DNA of 11,288 nucleotides from contig JAFGLP010000104.1 in assembly GCA_016927965.1 (NCBI GenBank), forward strand, positions 1-11,288, given 5' to 3'. Under the pieces are notes generated by a model that had not been told where the DNA came from, made no database searches, and saw only the letters and a program-made list of their open reading frames with translations. Below, one piece after another: positions 1 to 6,801 of this stretch. Position 1 is the stretch's first letter, and every line of letters starts with the position of its first letter. Source of the stretch: Dehalococcoidia bacterium. Lineage in GTDB: Bacteria; Chloroflexota; Dehalococcoidia; GIF9; UBA5629. Made by a program: the position numbers and the translations under genes.

Positions 1-55
1 AATCGATTTTACAGTGTCACCTAGACTTTGTCAATAGCCAGCAGGTTACATTTTC

Positions 56-84
56 TTGAAAATAGTGAACATAAAATATAAAAT
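56..84 (+). promoter_or_regulatory. Candidate sigma-70 promoter for speD-speE
   Basis: TTGAAA at 56-61 and TAAAAT at 79-84 are separated by 17 bases, and each matches the bacterial consensus at five of six positions. Transcription would start near 91 and give a leader of about 90 bases before the TTG start at 180. A perfect TATAAT at 133-138 is an alternative -10 but has no good -35 box. The region is very AT-rich, so chance matches are expected. Confidence 0.4.
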
Positions 85-116
85 TACGCTCTGTTGCGGA
101 TTATTATTTTATCCTC

Positions 117-145
117 ATTTAACATTGCTAATTATAATTTAACAT
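117..145 (+). repeat. 9-bp direct repeat in the speD leader
   Basis: ATTTAACAT occurs at 117-125 and again at 137-145. The 20-base period is close to two helical turns, so both copies would face the same side of the DNA. The second copy overlaps the end of a TATAAT at 133-138. It could be an operator half-site pair controlling polyamine synthesis, but the AT-rich background makes a chance repeat possible. Confidence 0.3.
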
Positions 146-164
146 CGATATATGACAATACTTT

Positions 165-172
165 GAGGAGGG
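165..172 (+). promoter_or_regulatory. Ribosome binding site fixing the speD TTG start
   Basis: GAGGAGGG ends seven bases before the TTG at 180-182. This near-perfect Shine-Dalgarno at ideal spacing is the reason for accepting a non-ATG start. The protein that follows begins in the usual place for class 1B SpeD. Confidence 0.85.
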
Positions 173-179
173 AAACTAA

Positions 180-554
180 TTGGCCTTGGGCAAACATTTA
201 TTATTGGAACTGATGGATTGCAGCCATGAGCTGCTTAATGATATCGATTTTCTGCGGAAGACGCTTTCGGATGTAGCGACACAGATCGGCGCAACCATTA
301 TAAAAGACTCTTTTTATCAGTTTACGCCTCAGGGCGTAAGCGGCGTTGTCATTATCGCTGAATCCCATATTTCAATTCATACCTGGCCTGAGTACAACTT
401 TGCCGCAGTGGACGTATTCACCTGCGGCGATGTAATTGAACCCAGGGATGCCGTCAAACCGCTGGCAGAAAAACTCAGGGCCAAATCTACAACCTATATA
501 GAATTAAACCGGGGAGTATTATCCGGTAACAAGGTGGGAGTAAACTCAAAATGA
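180..554 (+). CDS. speD: S-adenosylmethionine decarboxylase proenzyme, class 1B
   Basis: This 124-residue protein is the pyruvoyl-dependent enzyme that decarboxylates S-adenosylmethionine to give the aminopropyl donor for polyamine synthesis. Its length matches the short bacterial/archaeal class. The self-processing site is visible as AESHISIHTWPE at 60-71: cleavage is expected between Glu61 and Ser62, with Ser62 becoming the pyruvoyl group. His67 and Cys82 (in FTCGD) occupy the places of the family's processing histidine and catalytic cysteine. The start is TTG with a strong ribosome binding site at 165-172. The stop codon overlaps the next gene in an ATGA arrangement, so the two are translationally coupled. 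The downstream aminopropyltransferase consumes its product. No genes for making putrescine or agmatine are seen in this window. Confidence 0.96.
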   Translation: MALGKHLLLELMDCSHELLNDIDFLRKTLSDVATQIGATIIKDSFYQFTPQGVSGVVIIAESHISIHTWPEYNFAAVDVFTCGDVIEPRDAVKPLAEKLRAKSTTYIELNRGVLSGNKVGVNSK

Positions 555-1477
555 CACAGATGGATTTCCATAATAAAAATAAGTGGCTCATCGATGAACT
601 ATCACCCGACCTGGTGCAGATCCACGGCATTAAACGTGTGCTGCACGAAGCCAAAACCAAGTTTCAGCATGCCCAGATTGCCGAGACATCTACGTTCGGT
701 ATCTGTCTGGTGCTGGATGGCAAAATACAATCCGGGCAAAAAGACGAATATATCTATCATGAGTCGCTGGTGCATCCTGCGCTGATCGCCCACCCCTGTC
801 CCGAGAGTGTTTTCATAGCAGGAGGCGGCGAGGGTGCTACCCTGCGCGATGTGTTGTTGCATAAGACCGTAAAAAAAGCTGTCATGGTCGATATAGATGA
901 AGAGGTCGTCGATCTCTGCCGTAAATATCTTCCCACATTTCACAGCGGCGCATTCGATGATAAAAGGGCCGAAATTAGATATGAAGATGCACGAAAATAC
1001 ATTGCAGAAACCCGAGACCGCTTTGATGTGGCGGTAATTGACCTGGCTGACCCTGTTGAAGCCGGTCCGGCACAGCTACTGTACACGCGTGAGTTCTATC
1101 AACTGGTCAAAGACAAGCTCAAGCCGGGCGGAATAATGGTAGTCCAGTCGGGGCAATCGGGTTGGATTAACCTGAATAACTTTTTTGCCATAAACGGAAC
1201 GCTTAAGAGTATTTATAAGCATGTGTGCCCTTACCAGGTTTATGTGCCGTCATTTGTTGATCTGTGGGGATACCACACTGCATCTGACCAGGTTGATGCC
1301 GGTCGTCTCAGCCCCCGCGAGATTAATGCGAGGATAGCTGCCCGGATTGAGGGTAAATTGCGTACCTATGACGGTATTGCACACAAAGGGATGTTTTCCC
1401 TGCCGAAAAGGCTGCGCCGCAAGCTCGGACGGTCACACAGGGTAGTAACCGACCAGTCTCCGCTGATTGTTTATTGA
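551..1477 (+). CDS. speE: Aminopropyltransferase, thermospermine synthase (ACL5)-like
   Basis: A 308-residue spermidine synthase-fold enzyme that moves an aminopropyl group from decarboxylated SAM to a polyamine. The N-terminal beta domain (about 1-75) is followed by a Rossmann methyltransferase-like domain. Visible landmarks are GGGEGATLRD at 91-100, VDIDEE at 113-118, EDAR at 145-148 and DLADPVEAGPA at 164-174, with Asp164 as the expected catalytic base. Classical spermidine synthases usually have GGGDGG and a DSSDP-like loop. The GGGEGA and DLADPVE forms, plus VPSFVDLWGYHTASD at 232-246, are what I recall from plant ACL5 thermospermine synthases and the Thermus triamine/agmatine aminopropyltransferase. 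The acceptor may therefore be spermidine or agmatine rather than putrescine. The gene starts inside the speD stop codon and ends overlapping the convergent acetyltransferase gene by 7 bases. The broad family is very sure; the substrate is inferred. Confidence 0.95.
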   Translation: MTQMDFHNKNKWLIDELSPDLVQIHGIKRVLHEAKTKFQHAQIAETSTFGICLVLDGKIQSGQKDEYIYHESLVHPALIAHPCPESVFIAGGGEGATLRDVLLHKTVKKAVMVDIDEEVVDLCRKYLPTFHSGAFDDKRAEIRYEDARKYIAETRDRFDVAVIDLADPVEAGPAQLLYTREFYQLVKDKLKPGGIMVVQSGQSGWINLNNFFAINGTLKSIYKHVCPYQVYVPSFVDLWGYHTASDQVDAGRLSPREINARIAARIEGKLRTYDGIAHKGMFSLPKRLRRKLGRSHRVVTDQSPLIVY

Positions 1478-2034
1478 GCGTTGTCAGGTTTCAAAGGGCG
1501 GTGTCTTTCCATGATACGGAAACTGTAGTCGCCTTTGATAAGAGTACCGTGAGATACGAACCCGCACTTTTCAAAGCAATTCTGCGCACGCATATTCCAG
1601 TCCAGGGTCCTCAGGAATATCTTTTCTATATCCGATGAATCGAAGATATGCTGTATAAAAGTAGCGACCGCGTCCGATCCGTAGCCCTGGTTCCAGTAAG
1701 ACTTTTCTCCGATAAGTATGCCTATCTCCGTGCTGCCGTCCACGAAGTCGACGTTGAACAGGCTGCAGTTTCCGATATGCATTCCCTCCAGGGAGTCTAC
1801 TGCCAGTGTATATGTCAGACCCGGATATGACAGTGCTACAGAGTAGCGGTCCAGAAATTCTGCATAGGAAAATGTGACGGGGACAGAGGTATCGAGCCTG
1901 CATAATTCATCATCCGTCCTCCATCTGAACTCATTGGCGCAGTCCTCGATTTTACGGGACCGCAGCCTGACCTTTTTCCCCGGAAGTATAGTGGGAGGGC
2001 GGTTTAAAAATTCAAAGATAGTGGATCTTCGCAA
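1471..2034 (-). CDS. GNAT-family N-acetyltransferase (RimJ/RimL type)
   Basis: A 187-residue acetyltransferase of the Acetyltransf_3 group, which transfers acetyl from acetyl-CoA to an amine of a protein or small molecule. The N-terminal strand KVRLRSRKIED (21-31) is typical. Motif A, with the acetyl-CoA pyrophosphate loop, is at 103-122 and ends in NQGYGSDA. The later segment N147-MRAQNCFEKCGF-159 matches the family's conserved N-x-x-A-xxx-xEKxGF region. The start appears to be TTG at 2034, overlapping the HEAT-repeat gene by 31 bases. There is no clear Shine-Dalgarno, so translation probably depends on coupling. No ATG occurs before residue 85, which is already inside the domain. It is the last gene of the tldD run and converges on the aminopropyltransferase gene. 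The substrate is unknown. Confidence 0.88.
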   Translation of the reverse strand: MRRSTIFEFLNRPPTILPGKKVRLRSRKIEDCANEFRWRTDDELCRLDTSVPVTFSYAEFLDRYSVALSYPGLTYTLAVDSLEGMHIGNCSLFNVDFVDGSTEIGILIGEKSYWNQGYGSDAVATFIQHIFDSSDIEKIFLRTLDWNMRAQNCFEKCGFVSHGTLIKGDYSFRIMERHRPLKPDNAQ

Positions 2035-2936
2035 GCTGAAAGCTCTATTAGAGCGGCTTTTGCCGCGTCTTTAATCCGTATATCGGCAGACTTGCTGAGC
2101 TTTTGAAGGGTGCTTTTTGCCAGAGGTCCGCCTATTTTACCTAATGACATGGTGGCAGCTTCCTGCACTTCGGGGTCTTTATCGTCCAGCAGCCTGATCA
2201 GGTGAGGGACAGCTTCTTCATCAGCGATCTCCCCGATGGCGCGGGCGGCTTCAAACCTGAACTCCGCATGTTCGCTCTGCATTTCATCGAACAGTAGCTG
2301 CAGCCAGCGCGGATTGCAGGTGGCTCCCATGGCAAAAATGGCGCTGGCTTTGATATCCGGATCTTCGTTGTAATAGTAGTCTTCGATATAATGGCCAACA
2401 GGTTCCTGCTGGATGCACGCGACTGCTTCCAGCGCACGCCGCTGGACCGTCCTGTCCTCTTTGGGCAGTTCAAGGACCCCTATCAGGGCGTTGAATATTT
2501 CCTGGCCGATGCTTTCGGGGATGTCTCCGCATTCTGTCATCAGCGCCAATTTACGCAGGGCGCGTGCTGCTGCTGCCCTGACCGTCGCCGATTCATCGGA
2601 TTTTAATACTTTTATAATAGGCCTGGCATAATTATATTTATCTTCCATTTCCAGGCCTTCCAGGGCTTTTATCCGGATGTCCTCCTGCGGATCGTTAAGC
2701 CCGATATTAAATACTCCGGTAAAATCCAGGACAAAGTCTTCCTCACTCAGGCTGACCATCTTTGTAATCAGCTGTAACCGCTCTTTGAAATTAGCCTTTG
2801 ACCAGGATTCCTTGAATTTAGCCAGTCCCTCCCGGTTCAAATTAGAGAGGACGGATACATCAGCATTCAGCAGTCCGGCTGCGGGTTTAAGGACCTTTTC
2901 TATAACTTCCGCCACGGCACGATCTTTAGCATCCAC
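2004..2936 (-). CDS. HEAT-repeat protein
   Basis: This 310-residue protein is built mostly of paired helices of the HEAT/PBS-lyase-repeat type, a scaffold for binding other proteins. Repeats can be followed from about residue 73 to 302. The clearest are ATVRAAAARALRKLA (117-131), AEFRFEAARAIGEIADEEAV (224-243), DPEVQEAATMSLGKIGG (254-270) and ADIRIKDAAKAALIEL (284-299). The first 70 residues are helical without an obvious repeat. There is no signal peptide or membrane segment, so it is cytoplasmic. It starts at GTG immediately after the stop of the PAC2-family gene (TAA|GTG). The only strong Shine-Dalgarno lies in the acidic tail of that gene. It probably acts with the upstream PAC2 and TldD/TldE proteins, but no function can be assigned. 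Confidence 0.9.
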   Translation of the reverse strand: MDAKDRAVAEVIEKVLKPAAGLLNADVSVLSNLNREGLAKFKESWSKANFKERLQLITKMVSLSEEDFVLDFTGVFNIGLNDPQEDIRIKALEGLEMEDKYNYARPIIKVLKSDESATVRAAAARALRKLALMTECGDIPESIGQEIFNALIGVLELPKEDRTVQRRALEAVACIQQEPVGHYIEDYYYNEDPDIKASAIFAMGATCNPRWLQLLFDEMQSEHAEFRFEAARAIGEIADEEAVPHLIRLLDDKDPEVQEAATMSLGKIGGPLAKSTLQKLSKSADIRIKDAAKAALIELSACEDPLSLNF

Positions 2937-3758
2937 TTAATCTTCTTCGTCCTCCTCGTCTTCTTCGTCTTCGAATTCTTCTTCTTCGGGCGGCGGCCAT
3001 ATCGGCCTTGTGTAACGGTCTATATATTCCCCCATAGCCTGTGCGGCCAGTCTTTTCATCTGCTGGTCTGACTCTTCAGCTATCTTGGACAAGTCGCTCA
3101 AGTCAATCTTTAAATCAAGTACTTTAAGCAGTATTTTCATGACGGCCAGGGCGGCTTTAGGATTAGGTATTCTGGTAGTATAGGCAGGCACTTCTCCCAG
3201 CAGACATATGCCCTCCATTTTTCTTTCCCTGGCAACACCGAGCAGGAGACCGTTAAGGCCTGCTATCTGTAATTTGCCTCGCAGGATGACATCGAAACCC
3301 TTGAGGAAGTTGATCAGGCTGGGATTGGTTGCCACCCCCCATACTTTAGGCATTTCGGTATGATGGATTTTAGCTATGGCAGCAGCAAAAGTATATATTC
3401 TCTGCACCTTGAACTTTTTGGCTATATCCAGGATGAAATTGGCCAGATCATAGCCCTTGAATGTCGGCTGTTCGTCGCTTATAAAAAAGAGGATGTCCTT
3501 TTTACCGGTAATATTGTGCCAGTAGTAGAATTTTCCCTCGGGGAACTGCGGTTCTTCCACGATATTGTCTTTGACCATCACCCCAATGGGGTCGAAAAAT
3601 GTAAACGGTTCGATCTCCCCAATCTCCTCAGCCTCCAGCTTCTCCCTAAGATAACGTGTGACTATCAAAGACAGGTTGCCGATGCCCGGCCAGGCCGCCA
3701 CCAGGTCACATGGCTTTGGCCGTGGTTTTTGGCGAAAATTGACTATTTTTTTCATCAT
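2937..3758 (-). CDS. PAC2-family protein with acidic C-terminal tail
   Basis: A 273-residue protein that resembles the PAC2 (proteasome assembly chaperone 2) family found in archaea and many bacteria. Typical features are the early LVAAWPGIGNLS (20-31), a central segment rich in FAAAIAKIHHTEMPKVWGVA (124-143), NGLLLG (169-174) and LLGEVPAYTTRIPNPKAA (186-203). Most bacterial members have no known function. The tail from about residue 258 is almost only Glu and Asp and ends in EED. It therefore lacks the HbYX tail that eukaryotic and archaeal assembly chaperones use to dock on the proteasome. I chose the ATG at 3758, one base after the tldE stop; the frame stays open to 3836, but that stretch lies within tldE and looks unlike the family. 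No Shine-Dalgarno is visible, suggesting reinitiation after tldE. Confidence 0.88.
   Translation of the reverse strand: MMKKIVNFRQKPRPKPCDLVAAWPGIGNLSLIVTRYLREKLEAEEIGEIEPFTFFDPIGVMVKDNIVEEPQFPEGKFYYWHNITGKKDILFFISDEQPTFKGYDLANFILDIAKKFKVQRIYTFAAAIAKIHHTEMPKVWGVATNPSLINFLKGFDVILRGKLQIAGLNGLLLGVARERKMEGICLLGEVPAYTTRIPNPKAALAVMKILLKVLDLKIDLSDLSKIAEESDQQMKRLAAQAMGEYIDRYTRPIWPPPEEEEFEDEEDEEDEED
2940..2987 (-). repeat. Low-complexity Glu/Asp-coding tract with embedded Shine-Dalgarno
   Basis: The end of the PAC2-family gene is a purine-rich tract coding for a run of Glu and Asp. Its last part is three 9-base units reading Asp-Glu-Glu, followed by a final Asp. The middle unit uses GAG codons, whereas the outer ones use GAA. 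This creates GAGGAGG at 2951-2957, 14 bases before the GTG start of the HEAT-repeat gene. That spacing is longer than usual, so its role as a ribosome binding site is uncertain. Confidence 0.7.
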
Positions 3759-3759
3759 C

Positions 3760-5058
3760 TTATTTTGAGGAGACCGAGATGGCCAGGCAGCATATGCTCG
3801 GTGTGCAGACATAGCCTCCGATCCATCTTGAATCATTACCCAGTGCAGTAATTTCCTTGAGCAGTTGATAAACGTTGCCGAAGACCATGGTGTTCTTTAC
3901 GCGGCCTGTTATCTGTCCGTTTTCTATTTTATAACCCAACAGCACGTTGCCGCTGAAATCACCGTTGAGGATATTGCCCTGCTCGGCGCCCATCAACTGC
4001 TCTATTATCAAGCCTTCTTTTACACCTGTTATCATGTCCTGCAGGGAGGTTGCGCCGCCGTCGATGACAAGCGCATGAGGCGCCGGAGCCGGCATACCCC
4101 CGCTGCGGTTACCGTTTCCCGTACTGACAGTTCCTGCCAGCGCTGCCGTATGCAGATCATAATAGAATTGGCTTACAGCGCCATGGTCGATGAGGGTGTT
4201 TTTACGTGTAGCGATACCCTCATCATCAAAGGGTGTGCTGCCGGGCTGGAAGGGCAGAGTGGGATCGTCACTGAGTGTAAATTGGCTATCCAGGACTATC
4301 ATCCCCTGCTTGTCCTTGAGCGGAGATGCCCCGTCCAGCACCATCTTGCCATTTAACGCAGAGATCAGGGGTGCAATTAATGCTCCGCTGACTCCATAAG
4401 GGGTAAAAATTACGGGGAACGTGCCCGATTTGATGGTTGCGCTGTTGCGAGCCAGGTCGAGCTGCTTGATTATCTCACGTATCAGCGGATCCTCGTCCGT
4501 GACCGGGTGGCAGGAGCTCTGGATGTCTCCAACATAGAGAATGTCCCCGTTTCTGACCAGCATCCCGTCGATGCTGATGCTGGAGTTAGTGCGTTCATAG
4601 CGGGCCAAGGCGCCGCTGGTATTGGCGATAGAGAAAGTTGCCGTCCCGCGTGAGACGCTGCCCTCGCAAATCACGCCGGGCGTGTTATCACAGACAGCTT
4701 TAATTACAGTTTCACCCAGGGCAACCATGCTGTCGATGCTGATTTTCGTCACAGCTGGGTCGTATAATTCTACTTTGCTGTAGTCTTGCCTGCAGGGGAA
4801 GGTGAAATTCACCTCATAGCCGAACTGGCTGGTATCCATTGCCATTTTGACCAGGTCCTCCGGCTCTATATTACCGCTGGCCTGGGCAAAGCCCACCCGG
4901 CCGTTCTTTACCAGGCGGAGCGCTGTTACTATGGACTCCTTGGTTTGTATCTGTTTGAGGCGGTTGCCCTCAAATTGTACGGGGGTCCGGCTGGAACTTA
5001 CCTGGAACACCTCGGCGGAATCGGCCAGTTTACCTGCAATTGACAGTATTTTCTCCAC
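3760..5058 (-). CDS. tldE: TldE/PmbA-type subunit of the TldD/TldE peptidase
   Basis: A 432-residue member of the TldD/PmbA family (U62). In known systems TldE is the non-catalytic partner of TldD. The heterodimer trims peptides such as microcin B17 precursors and degrades small unfolded proteins in the cytoplasm. The protein lacks the HExxxH zinc motif; the matching place near 218-228 reads FTPYGVSGALI. Conserved family segments are visible at FDDEGIATRKNTLIDHG (277-293), a Gly/Asn-rich loop (312-321) and FGNVYQLLKEITALGND (393-409). The start is GTG directly after the tldD stop (TGA|GTG). It has a good Shine-Dalgarno, GGAGGG at 5065-5070, inside the end of tldD. Length and coupling fit a functional pair. 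Nothing nearby looks like a RiPP precursor. Confidence 0.93.
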   Translation of the reverse strand: MEKILSIAGKLADSAEVFQVSSSRTPVQFEGNRLKQIQTKESIVTALRLVKNGRVGFAQASGNIEPEDLVKMAMDTSQFGYEVNFTFPCRQDYSKVELYDPAVTKISIDSMVALGETVIKAVCDNTPGVICEGSVSRGTATFSIANTSGALARYERTNSSISIDGMLVRNGDILYVGDIQSSCHPVTDEDPLIREIIKQLDLARNSATIKSGTFPVIFTPYGVSGALIAPLISALNGKMVLDGASPLKDKQGMIVLDSQFTLSDDPTLPFQPGSTPFDDEGIATRKNTLIDHGAVSQFYYDLHTAALAGTVSTGNGNRSGGMPAPAPHALVIDGGATSLQDMITGVKEGLIIEQLMGAEQGNILNGDFSGNVLLGYKIENGQITGRVKNTMVFGNVYQLLKEITALGNDSRWIGGYVCTPSICCLAISVSSK

Positions 5059-6417
5059 TCACTTCCCTCCAACCAGGCAGTTCCTGATGCGAATGTGAGG
5101 GCTGCCGTTGGAAACCGGCAAGGGCGACTGACTGGCTTTGCCGCAGCCTCCCCCCTCGTTCATATCCAGGTCATTCCCGATGGCATCGATATTGTCCAGC
5201 GTTGTAAAAACATTGCCGGTAAGTACGACGGGTTTGATCATCTCGGCAATTTTCCCTTCTCTGATCACATAAGCTTCACCGGCAGAAAAGGTAAACATCT
5301 CCAGGCTGGTAGTGCCGCCATACCAGTCCTTGGCATATACGCCTTCCTTTATATCGCTAATCATATCCTGGAAATTGGTAGCGCCCGGTTCAATATATGT
5401 GTTGGTCATACGGACAATCGGTGGGAAGGTGTAGTTGATAGCTCTTGCATTACCCGTCGGTTGTTCTCCCATCATGGCGGCGGTTTCCCTGGAATGCAGC
5501 CGGCTGTTCAGGACTCCTTCTTGAATAAGGTACGTTTTGGCTGCCGGTGTCCCTTCGTCATCGTATTTGAAGCTGCCCCGGTAGCCGGGCACTGCCGCCC
5601 CGTCAACAATATTCAAGTGTTTTCCCCCGAACCTGCGTCCCAGCACCATGGCCTCTTTTAATTGAGGATTTTCATAAATGTGATCGGCCTCCGAGAGGTG
5701 GCCGAACGCCTCGTGGACAAATACACCTGCCAGTATCGGGTCCAGCACAACCGTGTATGTGCCTCCTGTAACGCGTGGCGCTGACAGCAGGGCAGCAGCG
5801 CGCCTGGCTATGTCACGGACCTCGTCCTGTAAGTTTTCCACCATAGAGAAATCACCCTTGCTGCCAATGCTCAGGCCTACCTGCTGGACATCACCGTCAC
5901 GGCTGGCGATAGCGGATAACCTCAGGTTCAAATCGATGCGGCTTTGCTCTATGTAGGTCCCCTCTGAAGTTGCCAGCGTCACTTTTTTCTTGCTGTCGGC
6001 ATAGCCGATGCTGGTGGTCTGGATTTCGGGCATACTCAGCATCAGGCGGTTATATTCATCCAGCAATTTCTTTTTTTCAGACAGCTTTATTTCCAGCGGG
6101 TTTTTCTTAAATTCGGCTTCGACGTAGTCCACATAAGTTGCGGCCGGGCTGAATTTGCTTTCTTCTTTTCCCACATGCCGGGCTTGTTCAACTGCCAGCG
6201 AGACATGTTCGTCCAGATTTTCGAGATTGTTAAAGCTGACAAAGCCCCATCCGCCGCGCAACAGCGCCCTTACGTTGCCGCCTCTGCTTGAGTTTCTTCC
6301 GGCTTCTTCCAGGCGTTCTCCCCGGAATACCAGCCGGCTTGAGACGCTTTCGTCAAGTCGTATTTCAATATAGTCCGCTTTTTGCCTTTTTAAGGCGGAA
6401 AATAGTTTTTCCTGCAT
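5059..6417 (-). CDS. tldD: TldD metallopeptidase, catalytic subunit
   Basis: This is the zinc-bearing subunit of the TldD/TldE peptidase. Counting from the ATG at 6417 it has 452 residues, normal for the family. The zinc motif HEAFGH is at 235-240, followed by LSEAD. The third ligand is expected to be the Cys in EGGGCGKASQSP (Cys425). YDDEGTPAAKTYLIQEG and RMTNTYIEPG are further family signatures. A GTG at 6456 would add 13 residues, but it has no Shine-Dalgarno. A well-formed promoter lies inside that extension, and the ATG at 6417 has AGGTGAT just before it, though unusually close. I therefore prefer 6417, with 6456 possible. It heads a five-gene run and is divergent from the SWIM zinc-finger gene. 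Confidence 0.94.
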   Translation of the reverse strand: MQEKLFSALKRQKADYIEIRLDESVSSRLVFRGERLEEAGRNSSRGGNVRALLRGGWGFVSFNNLENLDEHVSLAVEQARHVGKEESKFSPAATYVDYVEAEFKKNPLEIKLSEKKKLLDEYNRLMLSMPEIQTTSIGYADSKKKVTLATSEGTYIEQSRIDLNLRLSAIASRDGDVQQVGLSIGSKGDFSMVENLQDEVRDIARRAAALLSAPRVTGGTYTVVLDPILAGVFVHEAFGHLSEADHIYENPQLKEAMVLGRRFGGKHLNIVDGAAVPGYRGSFKYDDEGTPAAKTYLIQEGVLNSRLHSRETAAMMGEQPTGNARAINYTFPPIVRMTNTYIEPGATNFQDMISDIKEGVYAKDWYGGTTSLEMFTFSAGEAYVIREGKIAEMIKPVVLTGNVFTTLDNIDAIGNDLDMNEGGGCGKASQSPLPVSNGSPHIRIRNCLVGGK

Positions 6418-6436
6418 ATCACCTGCCCGAATATCA

Positions 6437-6466
6437 ATTTTAGCAGATAAATTCACTATGTGTTAA
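6437..6466 (-). promoter_or_regulatory. Candidate extended -10 promoter for the tldD run
   Basis: On the minus strand TTAACA (6461-6466) is followed after 18 bases by TAAAAT (6437-6442). The TAAAAT is preceded by TGC, giving an extended -10 element. Both boxes match consensus at five of six positions. Transcription would start near 6430, about a dozen bases before the ATG at 6417. This also argues against translation starting at the GTG at 6456. Confidence 0.5.
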
Positions 6467-6496
6467 AGAAACCTGAAAATCTGCGGGTGAATGTGG

Positions 6497-6526
6497 TTAG
6501 ACTTTTAGGGGTGGCCGGTATATACT
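6497..6526 (+). promoter_or_regulatory. Possible promoter for the SWIM zinc-finger gene
   Basis: TATACT at 6521-6526 matches the -10 consensus at five of six positions. The nearest -35 candidate, TTAGAC at 6497-6502, is poor. Transcription would start near 6533 and leave a leader of only about 14 bases, just enough for the ribosome binding site at 6536. Weak evidence. Confidence 0.25.
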
Positions 6527-6535
6527 TTTTCTGTT

Positions 6536-6542
6536 GGAGGAG
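6536..6542 (+). promoter_or_regulatory. Ribosome binding site fixing the SWIM gene start
   Basis: GGAGGAG lies four bases before the ATG at 6547. The frame is open further upstream to a GTG at 6460, but that start has no such site. This signal therefore sets the start and gives an 84-residue protein. Confidence 0.8.
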
Positions 6543-6546
6543 ACGT

Positions 6547-6801
6547 ATGCAGTCCAGCCTCATCGGCAAAATCGAAAAAGCCAAGCGCTATGCAGAGGAA
6601 CCAGAACGTGTCAGCATCTCCAATTTTACCGCAGTTTTTCGCGGGGAAAATGACAGCCATACAATCGGCCTTTCAGACGGTAAATGGCATTGCAACTGTC
6701 ATTTCTTTGCACAGTGGGGAGAATGCGTTCATATTATGACCCTGCAGCGGTTGCTCGGCAAAATGGTGCCTGCCCACATTAATATCTCACAGCAGGATTA
6801 G
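6547..6801 (+). CDS. Small SWIM zinc-finger protein
   Basis: An 84-residue protein that is little more than one SWIM domain, a zinc-binding fold thought to bind DNA or protein. The ligands are seen in WHCNCHFFAQWGECVH: Cys49, Cys51, Cys60 and His62, the CxC-x8-CxH pattern. The N-terminal third is basic and helical (KIEKAKRYAEEPERVSI), and the middle is a beta region typical of what precedes the zinc site. The start at 6547 is set by a strong ribosome binding site; the open frame upstream is not family-like. It is divergent from tldD and convergent with folC, so it is probably transcribed alone. A role in regulating the adjacent tldD promoter is possible but only a guess. Confidence 0.88.
   Translation: MQSSLIGKIEKAKRYAEEPERVSISNFTAVFRGENDSHTIGLSDGKWHCNCHFFAQWGECVHIMTLQRLLGKMVPAHINISQQD

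Noticed and set aside
1471..2034. The acetyltransferase as a polyamine (spermidine) acetyltransferase because it adjoins speD-speE
   Set aside because: It is on the opposite strand and coupled to the HEAT-repeat gene, and RimJ/RimL-type motifs do not identify the substrate; proximity alone is not enough.
3759..3836. A 26-residue N-terminal extension of the PAC2-family protein
   Set aside because: It lies wholly within tldE in another frame, has no ribosome binding site, and PAC2 similarity begins right after the ATG at 3758.
3360..4356. Two 163-codon plus-strand open frames opposite the PAC2-family gene and tldE
   Set aside because: Both are complementary to well-supported coding sequence, with no family resemblance or start signals.
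5095..5661. A 188-codon open frame on the plus strand opposite tldD
   Set aside because: It is antisense to conserved TldD motifs, shows no recognisable domain, and has no ribosome binding site; it is a by-product of tldD codon use.
6460..6546. A longer SWIM protein starting at GTG 6460
   Set aside because: The added residues are unlike the family, there is no ribosome binding site there, and a strong one precedes the ATG at 6547.
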